Assembly: GCF_902364025.1 (NCBI RefSeq)
Contig: NZ_CABJCG010000001.1
Span: forward strand, 62,001-126,000
DNA length: 64,000 nucleotides
From: Enterocloster lavalensis
GTDB lineage: Bacteria; Bacillota; Clostridia; Lachnospirales; Lachnospiraceae
Direction of reading: 5' to 3'
Shown: positions 15,761 to 23,970 of the stretch, piece after piece
How positions within the stretch are numbered: the first letter of the stretch is position 1
Layout of the letters: every line of letters starts with the position of its first letter
Notes under the pieces: model-generated
What the model was told of the DNA's origin: nothing
The model's database searches: none
What the model saw: only the letters and a program-made list of their open reading frames with translations
Program-made: the position numbers and the translations under genes

Positions 15761-17050
15761 ATGTTTGCCGACAGTGCAAAAATTTTTATTAAATCCGGAA
15801 AGGGCGGCGACGGCCATGTCAGCTTCCGCCGGGAGCTGTACGTGCCGGCCGGAGGTCCCGATGGGGGAGACGGCGGCAAGGGCGGCGATATTATTTTCCA
15901 GGTGGACGAGGGCCTCAACACCCTGATGGATTTCCGCCATGTGCGCAAGTACGTGGCCCAGAGCGGCGAGGAAGGCGGAAAGCGCAGGTGTCACGGCGCC
16001 AACGGAAGCGACCTGGTGATCAAGGTGCCGGAGGGGACTGTGATCAAGGATTTCGAGTCCGGCAAGGTGATCGCTGACATGTCCGGGGAGAACCGCCGCA
16101 AGGTGATCTTAAAAGGCGGCAAGGGCGGCCTGGGCAATATGCATTATGCCACTTCGACCATGCAGGCGCCTAAATATGCCCAGCCGGGTCAGCCCAGCCA
16201 GGAGCTGTGGGTGAAGCTGGAGCTGAAGGTGATCGCGGATGTGGGCCTGGTGGGATTCCCCAACGTGGGTAAATCCACCCTGCTGTCCGTGGTGAGCAAC
16301 GCCCGCCCGCAGATCGCCAACTATCATTTTACCACCCTGAATCCCCATCTGGGCGTGGTGGATTTAGGGGGCGGAGCCGGATTTGTGATGGCGGACATCC
16401 CCGGTCTGATCGAGGGAGCCTCCGAGGGCGTGGGCCTGGGACATGCATTCTTAAAGCATATCGAGCGCACCAAGGTGCTGATCCACGTGGTGGACGGCGC
16501 TTCCGTGGAGGGGCGCGATCCGGTGGAGGACATCAAAACCATCTTAAAGGAGCTGGAGGCTTACAATCCGGAGCTGGTGAAACGGCCCCAGGTGATCGCG
16601 GCCAACAAGATGGACGCGGTTTACGGGGACGAGGGCGAGGACGGCATCTTAAAACGCCTGCGCCAGGAGTTCGAGCCTCTGGGAATGAAGGTGTTCGCGC
16701 TCTCCGCGGTCAGCGGCAAGGGCGTGAAGGAGCTGCTCTACCATGTGAACGAGCTGTTAAAGACCGTGGACGACGCGCCTATCATATTCGAGCCGGAATT
16801 CGAGCTGGAGTTCCAGGATGACCGCAGCCTGCCCTACACGGTGGAGAAGGCTGAGAACGGCGTGTACGTGGTGGAGGGACCGCGCATCGAGAAGATGCTG
16901 GGCTACACCAACCTGGAATCGGAGAAGGGCTTCGATTTCTTCCAGAAATTCCTCAAGAACACGGGGATTCTGGCGGATTTGGAGAAGGCTGGAATCGAGG
17001 AGGGCGACACGGTGCGCATGTATGGCCTGGAATTCGACTATTACAAGTAA
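15761..17050 (+). CDS. obgE: GTPase Obg
   Basis: 429 aa. The N-terminal Gly-rich Obg domain (residues 1-160) is followed by a G domain with Walker A GFPNVGKST (about 165-173), DIPGLIEGA (switch II) and NKMD, and a C-terminal OCT domain (about 345-425). It is a GTPase in 50S assembly and stress control. The GTG at 15731 gives a 10-residue extension not seen in the family, so the ATG at 15761 (MFADSAKIFIKSGKGGDG) is chosen. It lies apart from the L27 terminator, so it has its own promoter. Confidence 0.97.
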   Translation: MFADSAKIFIKSGKGGDGHVSFRRELYVPAGGPDGGDGGKGGDIIFQVDEGLNTLMDFRHVRKYVAQSGEEGGKRRCHGANGSDLVIKVPEGTVIKDFESGKVIADMSGENRRKVILKGGKGGLGNMHYATSTMQAPKYAQPGQPSQELWVKLELKVIADVGLVGFPNVGKSTLLSVVSNARPQIANYHFTTLNPHLGVVDLGGGAGFVMADIPGLIEGASEGVGLGHAFLKHIERTKVLIHVVDGASVEGRDPVEDIKTILKELEAYNPELVKRPQVIAANKMDAVYGDEGEDGILKRLRQEFEPLGMKVFALSAVSGKGVKELLYHVNELLKTVDDAPIIFEPEFELEFQDDRSLPYTVEKAENGVYVVEGPRIEKMLGYTNLESEKGFDFFQKFLKNTGILADLEKAGIEEGDTVRMYGLEFDYYK

Positions 17051-17060
17051 GCGGCCGGCC

Positions 17061-17166
17061 CTGCGCCAGCGGTCCATTGCATTCAACAATCGCCCGCAGG
17101 CTGTGCCAGCGGCCCATTGCATTCAACAATCGCCCGCAGGCTGTGCCAGCGGCCCATTGCATTCAA
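17061..17166. repeat. 40-bp tandem repeat, 2.7 copies
   Basis: Units at 17061-17100, 17101-17140 and 17141-17166 (partial) differ by only two bases between copies 1 and 2. Each contains CCAGCGGCCCATTGCATTCA. The last copy runs into a hairpin, GCGGCCTGCG / TGCGGGCCGC (17171-17194). A related CCCATGCATTCCAATAAA stretch precedes another hairpin at 19279, so the unit may be dispersed. Confidence 0.85.
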
Positions 17167-17216
17167 TAAAGCGGCCTGCGTTTTATGCGGGCCGCCTGAT
17201 ACATGAAGGAGAAAAT

Positions 17217-17513
17217 ATGACAAGCAAACAGAGATCCTATTTGAAGGGATTGGCAATGACAATCGATCCGGTGTTCCAGATCGGCAAGGCCAGCCTGACC
17301 CCCGAGGTGACCCAGGCCGTATCCGAGGTTTTAGAGGCCAGAGAGTTGGTGAAAATCACCGTGCTCAAGAACTGCCTGGACGACGGGAGATCCATCGCCG
17401 AGGTTTTGGCGGAGCGCACCCACTCCGAGGTCGTGCAGGTGATCGGCCGCAAGATCGTGCTGTACCGTCCGGCCAAGGAGGAGAATAAGCGCAAGATTGT
17501 GCTGCCCAAATAA
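17217..17513 (+). CDS. yhbY: CRM-domain RNA-binding protein YhbY
   Basis: 98 aa, a single CRM domain (about residues 1-95). Family signatures are the MTSKQRSYLKGLA start, a GKASLT motif in place of the GxxG loop, ELVKITVLKNC, and VVQVIGRKIVLYR. It associates with pre-50S particles. AAGGAGAAAAT precedes the ATG. Position between obg and nadD is typical of Firmicutes. Confidence 0.95.
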   Translation: MTSKQRSYLKGLAMTIDPVFQIGKASLTPEVTQAVSEVLEARELVKITVLKNCLDDGRSIAEVLAERTHSEVVQVIGRKIVLYRPAKEENKRKIVLPK

Positions 17514-17540
17514 GCGGCGCAAATTGAAAAAGATGGATTG

Positions 17541-17573
17541 AGTTGACATAAAAAGATTATGTCAACTTTTTTG
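17541..17573 (+). terminator. Rho-independent terminator after yhbY
   Basis: AGTTGACATAA (17541-17551) and TTATGTCAACT (17557-17567) form a perfect 11-bp stem, followed by TTTTTTG. A degenerate copy of this sequence occurs at 26521. Confidence 0.9.
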
Positions 17574-17629
17574 AACCGTTGCAGTTAAAAATACGTTAAG
17601 CGGAATGCGGGAGGAGTTGGAAGGGTAAA

Positions 17630-18256
17630 ATGGGTAAAATCGGAATTTTGGGGGGTACCTTTGACCCCATTCACAACGGGCATCTGTGGCTGGGGGAACA
17701 GGCCTATCTGGAATACGGGCTGGACCAGGTCTGGTTCATGCCTTCCGGCCATCCGCCCCATAAGCAGGATCACCCGGTAACCGAGGGGGAAAAACGCTGG
17801 GACATGGTGCGCCTGGCCATTGCCGGCAACCCGCATTTTGCGTACTCGGACTTTGAGCTGCAGCGGCCCGGCTATACCTACACGGCCCAGACCCTGGCGC
17901 TTTTGCAGGAGGCTTACCCGGAGCATACGTTTTATTTTATCATCGGGGCGGACTCCCTGTACCAGATCGAGGGCTGGTATCATCCGGAGCAGGTGATGGC
18001 CAGGGCTACGCTGCTGGTGGCCGGACGCGCCTACAAGGAGGCGAAGCGCAGTCTGGACCAGCAGATCGCCCACCTGATCGCCCGCTACGGCGCCCGGATT
18101 CTGCCGCTGCACTGCGGGGAGATGGATGTCTCCAGCGCAGACCTGCGGCGAATGGCCATGGAGGGGAAGAATATCAGCTCCTACGTGCCGGGGGAGGTGG
18201 CGGACTATATCCGGCGCAACCGCCTGTATCAGGGGGCTGAAGTGAGCATAAACTGA
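17630..18256 (+). CDS. nadD: Nicotinate-nucleotide adenylyltransferase
   Basis: 208 aa. Nucleotidyltransferase motif GGTFDPIHNGHL (HxGH) at residues 8-19, FMPSGHPPHK, and the C-terminal VSSADLRRM motif. It makes deamido-NAD from nicotinate mononucleotide and ATP. It is 17 nt upstream of yqeK, the common Firmicute pair. The start has a GGAGG-type site about 15 nt upstream plus AAGGGT closer in. Confidence 0.97.
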   Translation: MGKIGILGGTFDPIHNGHLWLGEQAYLEYGLDQVWFMPSGHPPHKQDHPVTEGEKRWDMVRLAIAGNPHFAYSDFELQRPGYTYTAQTLALLQEAYPEHTFYFIIGADSLYQIEGWYHPEQVMARATLLVAGRAYKEAKRSLDQQIAHLIARYGARILPLHCGEMDVSSADLRRMAMEGKNISSYVPGEVADYIRRNRLYQGAEVSIN

Positions 18257-18273
18257 AGAAAAGAGGGGTCACA

Positions 18274-18885
18274 ATGGAGAATCAATGCAGTCAAATCATG
18301 ATGTTCCGCAAGCAATTAAAAAACCGTCTGTCGCCCATGCGCTATGAACATTCTTTAAGCGTGTCCTTTACCTGCATGTCCCTTGCCATGCGGTACGGCT
18401 ATGACATGAACAAGGCGGAGCTGGCGGGGCTGATGCATGATTGTGGAAAGCGCTTCAGCGACGAAGTGATTTTAAAAAAGTGCCTGAAGCACGGAATTCC
18501 GGTTACGGAGTCAGAGAACAAGGCGTTGGCTGTGTTGCACGCCAAATATGGGGCGTGGCTGGCGGAGAACAAATATCAGATACGGGATGAGGAGATTTTG
18601 AGCGCCATCGCCTGTCATACCACCGGAAAGCCGGACATGACCACGCTGGATAAAATTCTCTACATCGCCGACTATATCGAGCCGCGGCGCTACAAGGCGG
18701 AGAATCTTCCGGAAATGCGTGCCATGGCATATGTGGACCTGGATCAGACCATGTATGCGATCCTGGACAGCACGCTGGAGTATCTGACCAAAAAGGGCGG
18801 GAGCATCGATCCGATGACCCGGGAGGCCCATATCTACTTTAAACAGCGATTGGAATCGAAAGGAGAATTGAATGGATCAGTCTAA
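18274..18885 (+). CDS. yqeK: HD-domain symmetrical Ap4A hydrolase YqeK
   Basis: 203 aa. HD-superfamily metal site: His in YEHSLSV (about 24), HD pair in LMHDCGKRF (about 52-53), HTTG (about 114) and DYIEPRR (about 131). YqeK enzymes cleave diadenosine tetraphosphate to two ADP. It sits between nadD and rsfS and overlaps rsfS by 14 nt. Confidence 0.94.
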   Translation: MENQCSQIMMFRKQLKNRLSPMRYEHSLSVSFTCMSLAMRYGYDMNKAELAGLMHDCGKRFSDEVILKKCLKHGIPVTESENKALAVLHAKYGAWLAENKYQIRDEEILSAIACHTTGKPDMTTLDKILYIADYIEPRRYKAENLPEMRAMAYVDLDQTMYAILDSTLEYLTKKGGSIDPMTREAHIYFKQRLESKGELNGSV

Positions 18886-19225
18886 AGAAATGGCAAAATT
18901 GGCCTACGCGGCCCTCAGCGAGAAAAAGGGCGGGGATATCAAGATTATCGATATCCATGAGGTTTCCGTGATGGCGGACTATTTTATCATCGCAGACGGC
19001 TCGAACCTGAATCAGGTTCAGGCTATGGCGGACAATGTGGAGGAGAAGATGGCGGAAGCGGGCTACCAGGTAAGGCAGACCGAGGGCTATCAGAGCGCCA
19101 ACTGGATCCTGCTGGATTACGGCGATGTGATCGTGCACGCTTTCAACCGGGAGGACCGGCTGTTCTACGATCTGGAGCGTATCTGGCGGGACGGCAAGAC
19201 TTTTGTGGATGTGAACGAGCTGTAA
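18872..19225 (+). CDS. rsfS: Ribosomal silencing factor RsfS
   Basis: 117 aa, normal length. Family motifs MADYFIIADGSN and NWILLDYGDVIVHAFNREDR are present. It binds L14 on the 50S subunit and blocks subunit joining in starvation. The start codon is within the end of yqeK, with AAAGGAGAATTG as the ribosome-binding site (18859-18870). It is the last gene of the nadD-yqeK-rsfS operon. Confidence 0.97.
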   Translation: MDQSKEMAKLAYAALSEKKGGDIKIIDIHEVSVMADYFIIADGSNLNQVQAMADNVEEKMAEAGYQVRQTEGYQSANWILLDYGDVIVHAFNREDRLFYDLERIWRDGKTFVDVNEL

Positions 19226-19292
19226 GAAACGAATAAGCGGCAAGAAATGCGGCGGGCCGCCGGTTTGTCCGGCGGTTCCCATGCATTCCAAT

Positions 19293-19373
19293 AAAAAAGC
19301 CCTGCAACCGGGAGGAAACTGAGCACAGCATTGGCTGTGATTTGTTTTCCGCCCGGAGGCAGGGCTTTTGATT
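19293..19373. terminator. Bidirectional terminator between rsfS and lexA
   Basis: AAAAAAGCCCTGC (19293-19305) pairs with GCAGGGCTTTT (19359-19369). Inside it, a CCGGGAGGAAA / TTTTCCGCCCGG stretch adds more pairing. T and A runs flank both arms, so it could stop both converging transcripts. The remaining 19374-19538 shows no gene. Confidence 0.8.
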
Positions 19374-19538
19374 TGGATTGTGATTTGTAGGTAATGGGCC
19401 GGCCGATGGCGATTGTGCGGCGGCTCTGTCCAGGGGGCCGGTGAGCCGGCGGGGTGATGCGATATCCTGGCAGGGGCCGATGAGCCAATGAGATATGGTC
19501 CGGCCGGGACCGCGCCTTTGACCGGAGCGGACCGCGTA

Positions 19539-20156
19539 TTATTTCATCCGGCGGAAGAGCCCGATAACCTTTCCTTGAATGTCCACATGATCCACGATGA
19601 TGGGATCCATGTAGTCGTTCTCGGGCTGCAGGCGGTAGTGGCCGTCCTCCCTGTAAAAGCGCTTCACCGTGGCGGAATCCTCCAGCAGAGCCACCACGAT
19701 ATCGCCGTTCTGAGCGGAGGGGGTCTGCTCCACAATGATCTGGTCCCCGTCAAGGATTCCCGCATTGACCATGCTGTCGCCTTTGACGCGGAGCATGAAG
19801 GTGTCCGCGTTGGGGAGCAGCTCCACGGGAATCGGGAAATAGTCTTCTATGTTCTGTTCCGCCAGAAGCGGCTGTCCTGCCGCCACCGCGCCTACCACCG
19901 GAACGTTGGTCATCTCGCGGCGGTTAAAATTGAAAGTGTCGTCGAGAATTTCGATGGTCCGGGGCTTGGTGGGATCACGGCGGATAAAGCCCTTCTCCTC
20001 CAGGGTGGAGAGGTGGGAATGGACGGAGGAGGTGCTCTTTAAATGAACAGCCTCACAGATCTCCCGGACCGCAGGCGGATATCCTTTCTTCAGTATGGTC
20101 TCTTTGATGTATTCCAGTATCTCTTCCTGTTTTGCAGTAATTTTATCTTGAGCCAT
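19539..20156 (-). CDS. lexA: SOS repressor LexA
   Basis: 205 aa. N-terminal winged helix (residues 1-65) with STSSVHSHLSTLEEKGFIRRD. The S24-type self-cleavage domain has the Ala93-Gly94 scissile bond (GAVAAGQP), nucleophile Ser128 (KGDSMV) and general base Lys165 (ATVKRF). It represses SOS genes until RecA triggers cleavage. Four LexA boxes lie in the divergent region between lexA and the yneA-like gene, so it is autoregulated. It ends facing rsfS. Confidence 0.98.
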   Translation of the reverse strand: MAQDKITAKQEEILEYIKETILKKGYPPAVREICEAVHLKSTSSVHSHLSTLEEKGFIRRDPTKPRTIEILDDTFNFNRREMTNVPVVGAVAAGQPLLAEQNIEDYFPIPVELLPNADTFMLRVKGDSMVNAGILDGDQIIVEQTPSAQNGDIVVALLEDSATVKRFYREDGHYRLQPENDYMDPIIVDHVDIQGKVIGLFRRMK

Positions 20157-20192
20157 GGCTATCCTCCCATAAAATGTTAATCTGGTATTATA

Positions 20193-20303
20193 GTAACATA
20201 TGTTCGATTAAAATGCAAACCTTTGTTCGATTTTTTGCCAAAAAAGATTGACAAACATATGTTCTGGTAGTATAGTTGGGATATACAAAAGAACGTATGT
20301 TTG
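20193..20303. promoter_or_regulatory. Four LexA (SOS) boxes in the lexA / yneA-like divergent region
   Basis: Compared with CGAAC-N4-GTTCG: box 1 GTAACATATGTTCG (20193-20206), box 2 CAAACCTTTGTTCG (20216-20229), box 3 CAAACATATGTTCT (20252-20265), box 4 AGAACGTATGTTTG (20290-20303). Each half-site keeps the AAC/GTT core. Boxes 1-2 lie on the lexA side, 3-4 on the side of the divergent gene. A TTGACA (20249-20254) touches box 3. Confidence 0.9.
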
Positions 20304-20345
20304 CTCTGCTTCCTGACAAGCGGGGCGGCAGGGGGAGGTTTACTT

Positions 20346-20639
20346 ATGATGAGAAAGTTTATGATCACTTGTGTCGCAGTTATTGTATTCGCTTCCGTAT
20401 TTTTAGGCCGCACCATGCTGACCTCCATGGCTAAGGAGGAGAAGGCCGCCACGCGCTACTACAAGAGCGTGGAGATCCAGGAGGGCGACAGCCTCTGGAG
20501 CCTGGCGAAGGAGTACCGGGAGGGCGGCAGTCTCAGCGCCAAAGAATATGTGGAGGAGCTGAAGAAGATGAACAACCTCAGGGAGGATACCATCCACACT
20601 GGCCAGTATCTGACCGTTGTCTATTTTGCGGAAGAGTAG
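20346..20639 (+). CDS. YneA-like SOS cell-division suppressor with LysM domain
   Basis: 97 aa. One N-terminal membrane segment (residues 5-24) and an extracellular LysM-type domain (about 42-92, EIQEGDSLWSLAKEY ... HTGQYLTVVYF). This is the architecture of YneA, the Firmicute SOS division inhibitor, which is encoded divergently from lexA in Bacillus too. LexA boxes in its promoter support the role. Sequence similarity is only architectural, so the name is an inference. Start ATG at 20346 with GGGGGAGG upstream. Confidence 0.85.
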   Translation: MMRKFMITCVAVIVFASVFLGRTMLTSMAKEEKAATRYYKSVEIQEGDSLWSLAKEYREGGSLSAKEYVEELKKMNNLREDTIHTGQYLTVVYFAEE

Positions 20640-20755
20640 CAGTCCGTCCTACCAGCGCTCCCTTCAATCATAAGAAAGCCTACAGGAAAAAGTAAAGAAT
20701 TTTCCGACTGCATATGATATGGTAAAGGAAGAATGAACAGTCGGGAGGGATTGGA

Positions 20756-21688
20756 TTGAAGAGAGGGAATCGATGGAGAGGGATCGCTATGGCGGTTCTG
20801 GCGGGAGCGGTTATCATGGCCGGCTGCGCTTCAGCGAAGGACGGTGGGACGAGTACAGCGGACGACAGTGCGGTGGGAACGGTCGAACAGTTCACCGGAC
20901 AGGCTGTTGTCCCCGTCACGGAAACGGCAAGTTCTGCGGCAGAACCGGCGACGGATGGAGAGACACCGGATCTGTCCGGTTTGCCTGCTATGACCGGCCG
21001 GTATCTGAGAACCAAGAATGGCGGCAATATGGTGGTGTTAGACCGGGAAGGCCCGGTCAGCTTTCAGAGTACGGAGGAGGAACCCAGGTTTGCACAGCTT
21101 CACAGCGGAGATAAGGTGGAGATAAAGCTGGAGTTTATCCAGGAGACCTATCCGGGCCAGTCGGAGGCCCTGGATATCCGTCTGCTGGAGGAAGGCAGCC
21201 TGGAGGACGTGGACGCTGATACGCTGGCCTTGTTGACAGAGATGGGATGGCTGGAACCCGAGCAGGAGAAGGACAAGCAAGTGGTCCTGGGCGGCGTACT
21301 GCTGCATTCCACCGGCCGCACAGCCAGGGTGTCCTGCGGGACGCCGGACGGAGCGCTGGCCTCATCCGTGGCGTTCAATCGGACTCCGACGGAGGAGGGA
21401 CAGTCCAATTTTGGATATCGGGATATCGACTACATCTATCTGGATGAGAACGCCGCGGCTGTAAAGCTGGGCGGCAGTTATATCCTGTTCCTGGCGGATG
21501 GCACTGTGGAGTACGAGGGCAGATTTTTTGCAGCGGACCAGTTATCGCCGGAGACTCTGGAATGGCTGGAGTATTACAACAGCCTGCCTGAGGAGGGGCA
21601 GCGCAGTATTTCCATGGTTCCCCACGATTTGATCGGCGATATCGGGTTGGAGGGAGACCGGGCGGTGGAGACAGACGCGCAGAACTGA
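20756..21688 (+). CDS. Lipoprotein of unknown function
   Basis: 310 aa with a TTG start (GGGAGGG 6 nt upstream). A lipoprotein signal peptide is visible: KRGNRWRG, hydrophobic stretch, lipobox IMAGC with Cys at about residue 24. A Ser/Thr/Ala-rich linker (25-70) is followed by a mostly beta region containing GRYLRTKNGGNMVVLDR. The C-terminal part is acidic. No catalytic motif or known domain was recognised. It seems to be a single-gene unit. Confidence 0.75.
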   Translation: MKRGNRWRGIAMAVLAGAVIMAGCASAKDGGTSTADDSAVGTVEQFTGQAVVPVTETASSAAEPATDGETPDLSGLPAMTGRYLRTKNGGNMVVLDREGPVSFQSTEEEPRFAQLHSGDKVEIKLEFIQETYPGQSEALDIRLLEEGSLEDVDADTLALLTEMGWLEPEQEKDKQVVLGGVLLHSTGRTARVSCGTPDGALASSVAFNRTPTEEGQSNFGYRDIDYIYLDENAAAVKLGGSYILFLADGTVEYEGRFFAADQLSPETLEWLEYYNSLPEEGQRSISMVPHDLIGDIGLEGDRAVETDAQN

Positions 21689-21810
21689 AGCGATTGTAGA
21701 ATGATTTTGGCAAGGCCTGATCGGAACCGGAAGGAGCTGCGGCTCCGGAAGGGGAAGAGAGGGCTTTTTTGTCGGTTTGAGGTGTGAAGGAACTTGTGAT
21801 AGGCTTTGCA

Positions 21811-21867
21811 CTGAATTGGTATTAGATAGAGTGGGGAGAAATGGGGTTTACCCTGAATTGGCATTAG
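21811..21867. repeat. Short direct repeat
   Basis: CTGAATTGGTATTAG (21811-21825) and CTGAATTGGCATTAG (21853-21867) differ in one base and lie 42 nt apart, in the 311-nt gap that otherwise holds only a small GGAGC/GCTCC hairpin near 21732-21746 and the next promoter. Confidence 0.6.
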
Positions 21868-21902
21868 CCAGCGCAGGGATAAATTTTCTCACTTTACAGA
21901 GA

Positions 21903-21962
21903 TTGCATATTTGGCGTTGGTCTGCTATGATATTACCAGGTGGTTAGTGATAGCTAACTATC
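21903..21962 (+). promoter_or_regulatory. Promoter with palindromic operator ahead of the DUF3793-flavodoxin pair
   Basis: TTGCAT (21903-21908), 17 nt, TATGAT (21926-21931). About 12 nt downstream are overlapping palindromes: GTTAG-TGATAG-CTAAC (21943-21958) and GATAG-CTAA-CTATC (21949-21962). The position over the transcription start suggests repression, possibly by a metal-dependent regulator; the regulator's identity is inference. Confidence 0.6.
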
Positions 21963-21999
21963 TAGCGATTCATTTTATAGCATGAGAGGAGAAATGCGG

Positions 22000-22620
22000 G
22001 TGAGCAGTGAAGCGATACATTTGGTAGCGGCGCTAAATCGAAACGAGGTGGAGATACAGGTTGGCCTTCAGTGCGCGCCACTGCTGACCGGAATCAAGGT
22101 GTCTAATCTTCTTGGTGTGGACAGTCAGCATAGGGATACCGTAATTCGTTTGTTTTGCACCACCGGCATCTCCTGCCGCCTCCTGTGTGAGTGTAGTGAA
22201 CGGGTTACATTTTTCCTGTTTCGAAGGGAGAAGCTGGAAGCGTATTTAAGGTGCCCCGAGGTCATGGCGTTGATGAAGGCATTCGGATATTCGGGAGTGG
22301 GATTGGTGGATATTTTGAGCAAGGTAGCGGAACGGTATAGCGGATATATGAAATGCAGAGAGCCGTTTCCGCATGAAATCGGGCTGCTCCTGGGATATCC
22401 GGCGGCCGATGTGGCCGGGTTCATTCTGAACGGCGGAAAAGACTTTCTCTACTCCGGATACTGGAAAGTTTATGAGAATTTGGAGGAACGGCTGGAGATC
22501 TTTGAGGGGTATGACCAGGCAAAGGAGCAGGTAGTGCGGATGATTGCCGCCGGAGCTGATGTTCACAAGATACTAAAATTTCACCGTACTCCGTCACACA
22601 AACACCAAATAGCGGTATAA
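22000..22620 (+). CDS. DUF3793 family protein
   Basis: About 206 aa. Family signature FPHEIGLLLGYP plus VAGFILNGGKDFLYSGYWKVY (in two parts) in the C-terminal half is clear. The function is unknown, but the family is typically found in clostridia beside flavodoxin and iron-transport genes; a flavodoxin follows here after about 10 nt. Start is uncertain: ATG 21982, ATG 21994 or GTG 22000. AGAGGAG at 21985-21991 best fits GTG 22000. The palindromic operator upstream supports metal- or redox-linked control. Confidence 0.85.
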   Translation: MSSEAIHLVAALNRNEVEIQVGLQCAPLLTGIKVSNLLGVDSQHRDTVIRLFCTTGISCRLLCECSERVTFFLFRREKLEAYLRCPEVMALMKAFGYSGVGLVDILSKVAERYSGYMKCREPFPHEIGLLLGYPAADVAGFILNGGKDFLYSGYWKVYENLEERLEIFEGYDQAKEQVVRMIAAGADVHKILKFHRTPSHKHQIAV

Positions 22621-22630
22621 GGAGGAAATG

Positions 22631-23062
22631 ATGGACAAAATTTATGTTGTGTACTGGTCACAGACTGGAAATACGGAGGTTATGGCTGAGGCAGTCGGCC
22701 AGGGCATCCGGGAGTCCGGAAAGGAGGCGGAGACTTTGACCGTATCTCAGATCACCGCGGACACACTGAAGGAAGCACAGGCCTTTGCGCTGGGGTGCCC
22801 GGCTATGGGCGACGAGGTGCTGGAAGAAAGCGAGATGGAGCCGTTTATGGAACAGCTGGACCCAATGATTTCTGGAAAACAGATCGGCCTGTTTGGCTCC
22901 TACGGTTGGGGGGATGGACAGTGGATGCGCGAGTGGCAGGACCGCGTGATGGCAGACGGCGCAGTGGTGGCGGGCGGAGAAGGTGTTATAGCCCAGGAAA
23001 TGCCGGACGAAGATGTTCTTGCAGCGTGCCGCAATTTGGGTAGAATCCTGGCCACAGTTTAA
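22631..23062 (+). CDS. Short-chain flavodoxin
   Basis: 143 aa. The FMN phosphate loop SQTGNTEVMA lies near residue 8-17, followed by the isoalloxazine-binding segments ALGCPAMGDEVLEE and GSYGWGDGQWM. It is a small electron carrier that can replace ferredoxin under iron limitation. Start ATG at 22631 (ATG 22628 also possible); GGAGG is at 22621-22625. It forms an operon with the DUF3793 gene. Confidence 0.93.
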   Translation: MDKIYVVYWSQTGNTEVMAEAVGQGIRESGKEAETLTVSQITADTLKEAQAFALGCPAMGDEVLEESEMEPFMEQLDPMISGKQIGLFGSYGWGDGQWMREWQDRVMADGAVVAGGEGVIAQEMPDEDVLAACRNLGRILATV

Positions 23063-23139
23063 GATCCTTTGGGGAAGAGGCGGTATTCGTCTGTCCCGGA
23101 AGTTGATACGGCTGCGCGATATTTGCGCATGGAGAGGAA

Positions 23140-23168
23140 GGAACCGGATTAACCGGCTCCTTCTTTTT
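23140..23168 (+). terminator. Rho-independent terminator after the flavodoxin gene
   Basis: GGAACCGG (23140-23147) and CCGGCTCC (23153-23160) pair with one mismatch, followed by TTCTTTTT. The rest of the 344-nt gap to 23407 shows no gene. Confidence 0.7.
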
Positions 23169-23406
23169 ATGGTTATTTAAGGGAGCGGCGGTTTGGGGCT
23201 TTTGTGGGGAGGATGTAAAGTGTAAACCATGGTGGGATTTTCTGAAGAATCTGCACATATTTGGAAATTAGAATAAATTTTGATTGAAATGCATGGGAAA
23301 ATTCCTTATGATTAGAGTGGAATTGCCCGCATGATTTGGCGTGTTTGCGGTGGTTTGGACGGAAATGGCGGTGCTGCGGGGAAATGGATCGGGGGAGGAA
23401 TCGGAC

Positions 23407-23967
23407 ATGGATGTGATTTTTCAGGTGGATGTGAGGAAAAAGAACCGGAAACTGGAGGAGCGGTACCGCAGAACTGCCTTTGATCTGTACCGGAAAGGGA
23501 CGAGGCGAAGCGCGGGCGCCTGGGTGTTGTTGATCTGGTACAGTATTGTATTGATCATTAGCCTGGGCGGAGGGGGCGGAGCCTATACGTTGCGGAGTTT
23601 TATCGTTGAGGTGTTGCTGGTGTTCATTTGGTTTTTGATTGCGTTCCGGCGGTTTCGCAACCGGGTTATGCTGCGCCTTCTGTTTCTCACGATTGAGCTT
23701 AAGGAACGCGGAGATACCGGGACGTTTAGCGGGAACCGTTTTGTGTTTGGAGAGGAAGGGTTCCGGGCAATCACGGTCGGGGATATGATGTGGAAATATC
23801 CTGTAGTGGATAAAGTTGCGGAGAGCCGGGACGCAGTGTTTCTTTATTTCAAAGAGGACTCCGGGCTGTACTTTGCGAAAAGTGACTTTACGGTGGGGGA
23901 CAGCAAGGCGTTTTTGCAATTCATAGCGGAAAAAACAGGCCGGGAAGTGATCCAGCTGAAAGGTTAG
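23407..23967 (+). CDS. YcxB-like membrane protein
   Basis: 186 aa from the ATG at 23407, with GGGGGAGGAA at 23391-23400. Two adjacent hydrophobic segments (about residues 38-56 and 63-80) are followed by a C-terminal PH-like / YcxB domain (FGEEGFRAI ... FYFAKSDFTVGD-type pattern). The function of the family is unknown. It is followed after 3 nt by a second gene of the same architecture, probably an ancient duplication. Confidence 0.7.
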   Translation: MDVIFQVDVRKKNRKLEERYRRTAFDLYRKGTRRSAGAWVLLIWYSIVLIISLGGGGGAYTLRSFIVEVLLVFIWFLIAFRRFRNRVMLRLLFLTIELKERGDTGTFSGNRFVFGEEGFRAITVGDMMWKYPVVDKVAESRDAVFLYFKEDSGLYFAKSDFTVGDSKAFLQFIAEKTGREVIQLKG

Positions 23968-23970
23968 GGG

